Shown here one piece after another: positions 1-5,573 of a stretch of 5,573 bases of DNA. A program made the position numbers and the translations under genes. The notes under the pieces are model-generated. The model searched no databases. It saw only the letters and a program-made list of their open reading frames with translations, and had not been told where the DNA came from. Each line of letters starts with the position of its first letter. Positions within the stretch are counted from its first letter, which is position 1. The stretch comes from SNAP01 sp049671745 (GTDB lineage: Bacteria; Bacteroidota; Bacteroidia; Bacteroidales; Marinifilaceae). The stretch covers positions 1 through 5,573 of the forward strand of contig JBATVL010000065.1 of NCBI GenBank assembly GCA_049671745.1, read 5' to 3'.

Positions 1-2
1 AA

Positions 3-125
3 TCTGTTCGAAAGAAATTTTTGTACTGGATTGTTAGTGCTAAAAGGGAAGAGACTAAGAATAAAAGGATTGCTGAGATTATTGAGTATGCTAATCAGAA
101 ACTAATACCTCCAAGATTTATATAG
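3..125 (+). CDS. C-terminal end of a YdeI/OmpD-associated (OmdA) family protein, partial
   Basis: The third plus-strand frame is open from the window edge to a TAG at 123-125 and gives 40 residues, so the 5' part of the gene lies outside the window. The visible piece contains YWIVSAKREETKNKRIAEII, followed by a short tail ending PPRFI. The W-I-x-SAKREET-x-x-x-RI-x-E pattern is characteristic of the C-terminal helix of proteins annotated 'YdeI/OmpD-associated' or 'bacteriocin-protection YdeI'. Members are usually about 190 residues, so roughly four fifths is missing here. Their biochemical role is poorly defined. No hairpin terminator is visible after the stop, so some readthrough into the downstream operon is possible, although that operon has its own promoter candidate. 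Family assignment rests on recognising this short motif. Confidence 0.72.
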   Translation, partial: SVRKKFLYWIVSAKREETKNKRIAEIIEYANQKLIPPRFI

Positions 126-174
126 TGTCTTGAGCTGTGTTTCTATTTATATATTATAAAAATTGTAACTTTTA

Positions 175-212
175 GGTTTACAAATCGTAAATATGTTGTA
201 AGTTTGTCAACC
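175..212. promoter_or_regulatory. Inverted repeat overlapping the promoter, candidate operator
   Basis: GGTTTACAAA (175-184) and TTTGTCAACC (203-212) are inverted copies with one mismatch in ten, separated by 18 bp. The left arm covers the -33 box and the right arm covers the -7 box. Related half-sites of the form TTGTAA occur at 163-168 and 196-201, and a small inner palindrome TTTAC-N5-GTAAA spans 177-191. A protein bound here would block RNA polymerase. The XRE-domain protein encoded directly downstream is the natural candidate, which would make the operon autoregulated. The repeat is seen directly; the binding protein is inferred. Confidence 0.5.
177..206 (+). promoter_or_regulatory. Bacteroidota-type promoter for the XRE/ImmA-PIN operon
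   Basis: TAAGTTTG at 199-206 matches the Bacteroidota -7 consensus TAnnTTTG exactly. Eighteen bases upstream, TTTA at 177-180 is one mismatch from the -33 consensus TTTG. Transcription would start near 212-215, leaving a leader of about 25 nt before the ATG at 238. A second, poorer -7 candidate, TAGGTTTA, lies at 173-180. The assignment is by consensus match and spacing only. Confidence 0.55.
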
Positions 213-237
213 AAGATGATAACTTAAATAACTAATT

Positions 238-1293
238 ATGAAAGATATATTCTCTATCCGACTAAAGAAAGCACGTACTATGGCAGGTTTGTCAATGGAT
301 GCACTTGTTGAAAAGATGGGTGATGTCGTGAAGAAGAATTCAATTAGTAAGTATGAAAGAGGTGAAATGTTGCCAAGTAGTAAAGTTCTTATAAAACTAG
401 CAAATGCTTTATGTGTAGCACCTGATTATTTCTTTCGTCCTTTTACTATTGAAGTGAGTAGTTTTGATTTTAGAAAAAAAGCATCTTTGAGAATTAAAGA
501 TGTTAATAAAATCAAAGGTGAAGTAAGCGATTATATAGAAAGGTATGTTGAACTTGAACAAATAGTAAATGAAAGTAATGAGTTTATTAATCCAGTGAGT
601 AATATAAATATACTTGGATTTGAGGACGTTGAAATAGCTGCAAATAACATAAGAGATATTTGGAATTTAGGAGAAAGTTCTATTAATAGTGTTGTTGAAT
701 TATTAGAATATAATAATATAAAAGTAATTGAAATTGATGCTCCTATTCTGTTTGATGGATTATGTGCTTATATAAATAATGAGTTCCCTGTTGTTGTGTT
801 AAATAAATCTTTTTCTGCAGAGAGAAAGAGATTTACAGCTTTACATGAATTGGGACATTTGATCTTAAATATTGGTGATGATGTGGAACCAAAGTTAGTA
901 GAAAATTATTATAATAGATTTGCTGGATCAATGTTAATTCCTAAAAGTATAGTTGATAAAACAATAGGAGTGAAACGTCATAGAATAAGTGTTTATGAGT
1001 TAGAAGATTTGCAAAGAAGATTTGGTATCTCTATTGACGCATTGATGCATAGATTATTAGATTTAAGAATTATTACTGCTAATAATTATAAGTTCTTTCA
1101 TATTAAGAAGAATACAGATAAAGAATTGAAAACTTATATTGAAACTGATAGATGTGTTAATATAGAAGTGTCTAACAGATTTGAGACTTTGCTTGCAAAA
1201 TCTCTTTCTGAAGAACTGTTAACTTATTCAAAAGCGGCTTCTCTTGGAATGCGTTCTGTAGAAGAATTAAAGAATTCTATAATAATTGCTTAA
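238..1293 (+). CDS. XRE-family HTH regulator fused to ImmA/IrrE-type zinc metallopeptidase
   Basis: This 351-residue cytosolic protein has two recognisable domains. Residues about 6-65 form an XRE helix-turn-helix, with the recognition region at SISKYERGEMLPSS (35-48) and a two-residue insertion before it relative to the textbook Cro/CI fold. Residues about 165-235 form an ImmA/IrrE (DUF955, COG2856) peptidase. H203-E204-L-G-H207 is the zinc-binding HExxH, and E222, in the E-x-x-x-NRFA context before MLIP, is the likely third ligand, so the active site looks intact. A helical linker (about 75-115) joins them. A C-terminal segment (about 305-347, SKAASLGMRSVEELK) resembles a further small helix-turn-helix. 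ImmA and IrrE relieve repression by cleaving a partner repressor (ImmR or DdrO); here the DNA-binding and protease domains share one chain. The ATG at 238 gives a full N-terminal helix and follows the promoter by a short leader. The stop codon is one base from the PIN gene, implying coupled translation. Confidence 0.92.
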   Translation: MKDIFSIRLKKARTMAGLSMDALVEKMGDVVKKNSISKYERGEMLPSSKVLIKLANALCVAPDYFFRPFTIEVSSFDFRKKASLRIKDVNKIKGEVSDYIERYVELEQIVNESNEFINPVSNINILGFEDVEIAANNIRDIWNLGESSINSVVELLEYNNIKVIEIDAPILFDGLCAYINNEFPVVVLNKSFSAERKRFTALHELGHLILNIGDDVEPKLVENYYNRFAGSMLIPKSIVDKTIGVKRHRISVYELEDLQRRFGISIDALMHRLLDLRIITANNYKFFHIKKNTDKELKTYIETDRCVNIEVSNRFETLLAKSLSEELLTYSKAASLGMRSVEELKNSIIIA

Positions 1294-1294
1294 T

Positions 1295-1810
1295 ATGAAA
1301 ATTGTTGCAGTTAATGATACGAATATTATAATTGATTTATTCAATGTTGGTTTGTTAGATATGTTTCTAAGTTCAGAGATTGAATTGCATACTACTGATT
1401 TTGTTATTAATGAGATTGTTGACCTTGAACAAGCAAAGGCTATAGAGAAGTATATTAATAATGGAAACTTGTTTGTAAAAGAGTTCTCTGGAGATGAAAT
1501 GGAAAGTCTTTTTGCTTTTCAATCTACTCAAGCTTCTAATGTTTCTGTAACTGATTGTTCTGTCTGGAAGTATGCTCTTGAGAATGAATATGTATTATTA
1601 ACTGGCGACGGTAATTTGCGTAGAGATGCTCTTGAGAATGGTGTTACTGTTAGAGGTATTCTATATGTTTTTGATTTGTTAATTGATGCTAGATTACTGT
1701 CGTTTCAGATGGCAATTAATAAATTAGAACAATTATTAAGTAATAATGTTAGACTTCCAAGGGGGGCTTGTTCTTCTAAAATTGAAAGTTGGAAAAGCTT
1801 AAGTAGATAA
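1295..1810 (+). CDS. PIN-domain protein, predicted RNase and partner of the XRE/ImmA protein
   Basis: The 171-residue product fits a single PIN domain with a C-terminal tail. The acidic residues that bind metal in this nuclease fold are present in order: D8 in NDTNIIID, E40 in INEIVD, D87 in SVTDCSVWKYA and D105 in LLTGDGNLR. The later DALENGVTVRGILYVFDLL follows the usual last strand and helix. PIN proteins are Mg2+- or Mn2+-dependent RNases and often the toxin of a toxin-antitoxin pair. I chose the ATG at 1295 over an in-frame TTG at 1286: it starts directly at the first PIN strand and sits one base after the upstream TAA, the classic coupled arrangement. No separate small antitoxin gene is visible, so the upstream HTH/peptidase protein is the only candidate controller. 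A run of six G at 1761-1766 is unusual for this AT-rich gene. Family is clear; target and toxicity are unknown. Confidence 0.88.
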   Translation: MKIVAVNDTNIIIDLFNVGLLDMFLSSEIELHTTDFVINEIVDLEQAKAIEKYINNGNLFVKEFSGDEMESLFAFQSTQASNVSVTDCSVWKYALENEYVLLTGDGNLRRDALENGVTVRGILYVFDLLIDARLLSFQMAINKLEQLLSNNVRLPRGACSSKIESWKSLSR

Positions 1811-1828
1811 TAAACAATGATATATGAG

Positions 1829-1861
1829 AAGACCTGCTAAATTTAATAGCAGGTCTTTTTT
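1829..1861 (+). terminator. Intrinsic terminator of the XRE/ImmA-PIN operon
   Basis: A perfect 11-bp stem, AAGACCTGCTA (1829-1839) pairing with TAGCAGGTCTT (1847-1857), encloses a 7-nt loop. T1856-T1861 supply the U-tract on the plus strand. It begins 18 bases after the PIN stop. Read on the minus strand the hairpin is followed by TCTCATATA, a poor U-tract, so it is directional, although it might also slow transcription arriving from the convergent AsmA operon. Confidence 0.9.
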
Positions 1862-1894
1862 ATATGTTCTCATTACTAGAATCTAGATGTTATC

Positions 1895-4800
1895 TTATTT
1901 TGTGTCCTTTTTAATTATAGGTTTAACATTCTTTTTTAGAGAATTAGAAATAAGCTTTTTAAGTCGTAGTGTTCTTTTTTCTATACTGCCTTGTCTTTTA
2001 GGATTGTAAAGATGTTTGTATTTACATTTAGCTAACTTGTAATTTAAGTCATCTATTGTTCCACTTACATTTAATCCTAATCTTACCGGAAGAGGGCAGT
2101 CCGTTACAGAGATATGATAATTAAAGCTGTTATCTGTGTTGTGTCGGCCTGATAGTACTGCTTTATAGTCATCCATTTCAATTAAGAAAGGATATATGTC
2201 TATCTCATCTTTAAAGAGTGTCATCTCAACGCTTAGATTCCTAATAAGGTTTTTAGTCTTTTTCTCGAATAGTAGTTTGCTTGCAATATTTGAGAATGTA
2301 TCATTATCCATAAGAGTAAGATCTTGACCTTCGAAAGCAGCAGCTCCTCTTATTGTTGATTGTTTTAGCTCGTAATTACTCTTAAGATATGTTTCTCCTG
2401 CTAAATGAAATTCTCCTTTTCCTTTAAATGATTTAAGCATAGGTACCATTGTGTCTACGTATGGTAGTAGGTCAATAAGTTCTTCTATGTTTATGTTTAA
2501 TAGGTGAAAGTCTATACTTGAGAATAGATGATTCTTTCTTGATGATTTGTACATTGCTGTTAACTGCATATTGGCAGCTTTACTTGTGAAACCCATTTGA
2601 TCAAGAATTAATACTCCGTCTTTTATAGTAAGTCCTCCTTTTACATTCTCTAGTATATTATCATCTACTATTGTTTGTTTGATATTTGTTTCTAAACGAA
2701 TATCTATACCCATAGGAACCATAAATGGTTTGTCTTCTTTATTGCTGTCTTTAACTATTTTTTCTTTCTTAGCTTTATTGTCGACCAGGGTTGAATCTTG
2801 TCTTCCCATTCCACTGAAGATGTCCATTAATTTATAGATATCTGTTTTGTTGGATGCGATATTGAAATTACCTTTTAGTAGCGCTTCTTTGTTTATGTAT
2901 TTCGTTATGTCGGTAAGTTGACCGGTAAGACTAAAATCAGAGTCTCCCATAAGAAGTTCTGCCTTTTTGATCTCCATAGTTTCAGGATTAAGAGTGAACC
3001 ATATATTTGATATGTCCCCTTTTAATTTTTCTCCTAGATTAAACATTCCGTGGTGAAATTGCATTTCTACAGTTGGTTGCCATTGTTTTATGATGTTCTT
3101 TTCAGATTCATTATATTCCAATTTTGTACTTGCAGATATGTTTTTAACGTCAAAGAGTACTGAGTCTTTACTTGTTATGGTAATCTTTTTACTACTTATT
3201 GCTGCTAGTATATCTGCAATCTCTTGTTTCCCTTTATGTAGGGGAGAGTAATGGAGATTTCCTGTAGAATTAATAGCTTTTATATTTATTGTATCTTTTT
3301 TAAGATATAAGTCTTGTAGTTCGAACTTGCATGATGTGATAGGAGTTGATGCTCCTTTTACCATATTGTTTATATCTGCTGATATTTTAATATTGTGCGT
3401 TTTGGCACCCATGTTAGGAGACATATCTATATTTAGATCTTTTGCCTCAAGTTCGATTTTTGCAAATACTTGATTCTTGTCTAGATTAGCGTGACTGGGT
3501 AATTCAAGCAATATTGTTGAAGCAGGCATTTCTACTTTCGTTGTGTCGTTATATATTGCGTATAGATTCTTTGTTTTGAATTTTCCTTGCATATATATTT
3601 GGTGATATTCCTTTTTTTCAATGTTCGATTGATTGAATTTCAAGTGAATATCGGCTAGACTTTTTCCTTTAAGAATTATGTTTTGATCTTTAGGAATGAA
3701 ATCTTTGAAGTCTATAAATGTTAAATTTCCATTTGCCTTTATGTCGTAATTAGGTGTTCCTAATATGTCTGAGATGCTCCCCTTGACATTAAAAGAACTG
3801 TTGCGTAATTTTGCATAGGCATTGTTAATGGTAAGCTTAGATTGCATGTTTTCGTTCATGTTTATCTTTGTGGAGATATTCATGTCTATATCCTTAACTA
3901 TAGGGTAAGCTGTGTATTTTATTTCTCCTTTGTAGTATTTTAGTTTTACGTCTACAATAGGAAGACTTTTGTCAGATACTAGTCCTTTTACTTTTCCTGA
4001 TAGCTGAGCATATCCTTTTGATTTGATGTCTTTTAATTGTGCAGAATATGTTTTAGGTACTAACATTAGTAGCTTTTCTATATTCCATTCGTTAGTTGAG
4101 TAGGTTATGTCTACATCTATCTTTTTATTGTTGTCTTTTAGTTTAAGATTTCCTTTAAGAAACACATTGTATTCGTTTAATTTGATTAGTGCATCTTTGA
4201 AATTGGTTTGCATTTCTGCTACGTTAAGATTAAATGGTAAGATTGTCTCATATTTGATCTTAGATAGTAGTATGTCTCCCAAGTATTTCACGCTTAGTTG
4301 TTCTGTTTTAAGCTTTAGGAGTGAGGTGTAGTTGTTCTTGTTTTCTCCTTTTGTTGTGAATGTGATATTACAGTCTTTGGCATTCACAGATAGTGTGTCT
4401 GAGCTTTTAAATTGCATTTTGTTAATATGCATAGAGAAATCTGCAGTTTGTGTCTTTTCTGTGTAGTTTGCCGAGAATTCAGTAGTTATATTATTGACCT
4501 CAGCCTGTTGTAATGAATGTTCATCAACATAAGATAGTGAAATGTTTTTTAGCTCAATATTGTTTAATTCTATATCACCTATGTTTAGTGCTTTCTTTTC
4601 TTCTTTGCTGTTAGAACTAGTTGTTGTCTTTAATATATCTAGATTAGATTTGTTGTTTGCATCTATCTTGTATTTTATGAATCCATCTTGTATAGATAAT
4701 GGCCTTAGTTTTATATCATTATCAAATAAATATGATTTTAAATCAAAAGACGCATAACATTTTGATGCGTATGCTATTGTGTCTATTTTACTAGACCTGT

Positions 4801-5035
4801 TGTCTGTTAAACAAAGCTTATTTATTTCTATAGCAAAGAAAGGATATGAACTAAAAAAAGTTGGTTCAACTTTCCCTATATTAAGCTTACATGTTATATG
4901 TTTTTTGGCTTGTGTATTAATTATTGGTGTTAATTTTTCAGGCGTAAATACATACCATATAGCTACTGCACTAAGACTTATTAGTACTAATATTACTACA
5001 AGAAAACTTATTCCAACTTTTTTTAGTTTTCCCAT
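1895..5035 (-). CDS. AsmA-family membrane-anchored envelope protein
   Basis: The product is 1046 residues. A short basic N-terminus (GKLKK) precedes one hydrophobic helix at about 8-29, placing the rest in the periplasm. Residues about 30-100 (FTPEKLTPIIN, then LNIGKVEPTFFSSYPFFAIEI) are the typical AsmA N-terminal domain. A long stretch of alternating beta-strand sequence follows, as expected of the beta-groove fold. A charged lysine-rich linker (about 750-770) separates it from the conserved C-terminal module (about 775-1003), which includes GAAAFEGQDLTL, NIASKLLF, YPFLIEMDDYKAVLSG and FNYHISVTDCPLP, recognisable from Bacteroidota AsmA proteins. A basic tail (1003-1046) ends the chain. Relatives TamB, YhdP and YdbH of E. 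coli are implicated in moving phospholipid between inner and outer membranes; a similar lipid-bridge role is inferred. The ATG overlaps the stop of the upstream lipoprotein gene, so the two are probably cotranscribed. I see no separate terminator of its own in the 34 bases before the plus-strand one. Confidence 0.9.
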   Translation of the reverse strand: MGKLKKVGISFLVVILVLISLSAVAIWYVFTPEKLTPIINTQAKKHITCKLNIGKVEPTFFSSYPFFAIEINKLCLTDNRSSKIDTIAYASKCYASFDLKSYLFDNDIKLRPLSIQDGFIKYKIDANNKSNLDILKTTTSSNSKEEKKALNIGDIELNNIELKNISLSYVDEHSLQQAEVNNITTEFSANYTEKTQTADFSMHINKMQFKSSDTLSVNAKDCNITFTTKGENKNNYTSLLKLKTEQLSVKYLGDILLSKIKYETILPFNLNVAEMQTNFKDALIKLNEYNVFLKGNLKLKDNNKKIDVDITYSTNEWNIEKLLMLVPKTYSAQLKDIKSKGYAQLSGKVKGLVSDKSLPIVDVKLKYYKGEIKYTAYPIVKDIDMNISTKINMNENMQSKLTINNAYAKLRNSSFNVKGSISDILGTPNYDIKANGNLTFIDFKDFIPKDQNIILKGKSLADIHLKFNQSNIEKKEYHQIYMQGKFKTKNLYAIYNDTTKVEMPASTILLELPSHANLDKNQVFAKIELEAKDLNIDMSPNMGAKTHNIKISADINNMVKGASTPITSCKFELQDLYLKKDTINIKAINSTGNLHYSPLHKGKQEIADILAAISSKKITITSKDSVLFDVKNISASTKLEYNESEKNIIKQWQPTVEMQFHHGMFNLGEKLKGDISNIWFTLNPETMEIKKAELLMGDSDFSLTGQLTDITKYINKEALLKGNFNIASNKTDIYKLMDIFSGMGRQDSTLVDNKAKKEKIVKDSNKEDKPFMVPMGIDIRLETNIKQTIVDDNILENVKGGLTIKDGVLILDQMGFTSKAANMQLTAMYKSSRKNHLFSSIDFHLLNINIEELIDLLPYVDTMVPMLKSFKGKGEFHLAGETYLKSNYELKQSTIRGAAAFEGQDLTLMDNDTFSNIASKLLFEKKTKNLIRNLSVEMTLFKDEIDIYPFLIEMDDYKAVLSGRHNTDNSFNYHISVTDCPLPVRLGLNVSGTIDDLNYKLAKCKYKHLYNPKRQGSIEKRTLRLKKLISNSLKKNVKPIIKKDTK

Positions 5036-5412
5036 TATTCTTGTATTACTTTGGTAAATGTATGTTTCTTTCCTAATTCATCTTGATAGTTTAAGTTAGT
5101 CGCATTTAGTACAGTTACAGTATATACTTCTGGTACAACACCTCCACCTTGAATTAAATGAATTTGCTCTAGTTGGTCTTTTGTTAGTGTCCAAGTGAAT
5201 TTCTGGGCTTCTTCTTCTGTTACATCATCTTTAGTGTCCCATGTTGATCCTGTAAGATCTGCATTGAATTTATGAAACTCTGTTCCACTTACCCATTTGC
5301 CATGAAGTAGTGTTTCTTCAAAATGTATTTCTTCCTCCTCGTCTTTACTACAAGATGTTCCCATAATTCCTAGTATTGCAATGCTTAAAACAATTAATAT
5401 TCTTGATTTCAT
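5035..5412 (-). CDS. Small lipocalin-like lipoprotein, probably surface exposed
   Basis: The 125-residue product has a lipoprotein signal peptide: basic MKSR, a hydrophobic core to about residue 17, then GTSC with C21 as the lipidated cysteine. The next residues, SKDEEEE, resemble the acidic export signal that sends Bacteroidota lipoproteins to the outer face of the outer membrane, so surface exposure is plausible. The mature part is about 105 residues. LLHGKWVSGTEFHKFNADLTGSTWD (36-60), the TEEEAQKFTWTL segment (65-76) and VPEVYTVTVLNATNLNY match small Bacteroidota lipocalin-like proteins, in which a G-x-W motif opens a beta-barrel. The ligand is unknown. Its TAA shares a base with the ATG of the AsmA gene (TAATG on the minus strand), suggesting translational coupling and a common envelope role. 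The ATG at 5412-5410 is the only start that gives a full signal peptide. Confidence 0.85.
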   Translation of the reverse strand: MKSRILIVLSIAILGIMGTSCSKDEEEEIHFEETLLHGKWVSGTEFHKFNADLTGSTWDTKDDVTEEEAQKFTWTLTKDQLEQIHLIQGGGVVPEVYTVTVLNATNLNYQDELGKKHTFTKVIQE

Positions 5413-5465
5413 TATTTATATATTTTTTTAGTTAATATTTGTTTAGACTTTAAATATAATTTGCA

Positions 5466-5473
5466 CAAATCTA
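5466..5473 (-). promoter_or_regulatory. Possible -7 box for the lipoprotein-AsmA operon
   Basis: Read on the minus strand, TAGATTTG matches the Bacteroidota -7 consensus TAnnTTTG and lies 53 bases upstream of the lipoprotein ATG. It overlaps a small palindrome, ATTTG-CA-CAAAT on the plus strand (5459-5470). The -33 region near 5492-5497 is A/T-rich on both strands without a TTTG, so the match is only half of a promoter. The rest of 5413-5536 is AT-rich with no gene I can support. Confidence 0.35.
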
Positions 5474-5536
5474 ATTTATTTTTCTCTTTTTTTATAGCTT
5501 ATACTTACTTTTAAGTTGAAAGTTGTGTGTATTGTA

Positions 5537-5573
5537 TGTAGCATTCGAAAAGGTACCACCTGTAGCATTTGAA
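5537..5573. repeat. Start of a 24-bp direct (tandem) repeat, cut by the window edge
   Basis: TGTAGCATTCGAA at 5537-5549 recurs as TGTAGCATTTGAA at 5561-5573 with one mismatch and a period of 24 bp. The bases between (AAGGTACCACC) contain the palindrome GGTACC. The unit is about 46% GC, clearly above the neighbouring AT-rich spacer. Because the period is a multiple of three, each frame repeats in register. Read on the minus strand all three frames are open across the visible unit, giving octapeptide repeats such as SNATGGTF or MLQVVPFR. Only 1.5 units are visible, so a longer array is inferred. Confidence 0.6.

Noticed and set aside
1286..1294. In-frame TTG at 1286 as the start of the PIN gene
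   Set aside because: It would overlap the upstream gene and add only three residues before the ATG at 1295, which begins directly at the first PIN strand and follows the upstream stop by one base.
238..1810. Immunity region of an integrative element or prophage, because ImmA-type peptidases occur there
   Set aside because: No integrase, excisionase, attachment-site repeat or phage gene is visible, and base composition is similar to the flanking envelope genes.
1876..1886. CTAG-AAT-CTAG palindrome after the terminator
   Set aside because: Arms are only 4 bp in an AT-rich spacer. It is too short to support a terminator or binding site.
4107..5057. Three open plus-strand frames of 71-92 codons (4107-4331, 4542-4757, 4779-5057)
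   Set aside because: They are antisense to the AsmA coding sequence, are rich in S, L and F as expected from the complement of AT-rich codons, and show no recognisable domain.
5476..5568. Minus-strand 30-codon open frame (ATG at 5568) beginning in the 24-bp repeat
   Set aside because: All three minus frames are open across the repeat, so openness is not evidence of coding. The downstream part is K/T/S-rich spacer without a domain.

Overview
The window is AT-rich throughout and looks like the chromosome of a Bacteroidota member, most likely order Bacteroidales. Three things point there. Start codons lack clear Shine-Dalgarno sequences. Promoter-like boxes match the TAnnTTTG element of that phylum. 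One lipoprotein carries an acidic run just after the lipidated cysteine (CSKDEEEE), which resembles the Bacteroidota surface-export signal. The species cannot be named from this sequence.

Left side, plus strand: the window opens in the last 40 codons of a probable YdeI/OmpD-associated family protein (3-125). A 112-bp gap follows, holding a good promoter candidate whose two boxes coincide with the arms of an inverted repeat (175-212). This drives a two-gene operon. The first gene (238-1293) encodes an XRE-type helix-turn-helix protein fused to an ImmA/IrrE-type zinc peptidase (HELGH). The second (1295-1810), one base after the first stop codon, encodes a PIN-domain protein with all four expected acidic residues. 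A strong intrinsic terminator (1829-1861) closes the operon.

Right side, minus strand: a small probable lipoprotein with a lipocalin-like body (5410-5035) overlaps by one base (TAATG) a 1046-residue AsmA-family membrane-anchored protein (5035-1895). The two are probably one transcript and act in the cell envelope. The right edge (5537-5573) enters what looks like a 24-bp tandem repeat, more GC-rich than its surroundings, with all three minus-strand frames open across the visible part.

The most interesting unit is the XRE/ImmA-peptidase plus PIN operon. It combines a DNA-binding domain, a protease and a predicted RNase in a tightly coupled, apparently self-regulated layout, as expected of a toxin-antitoxin-like or stress/phage-response switch. 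That function is inference; the domains and gene layout are seen directly. No rRNA, tRNA, CRISPR array, integrase or transposase was recognised.
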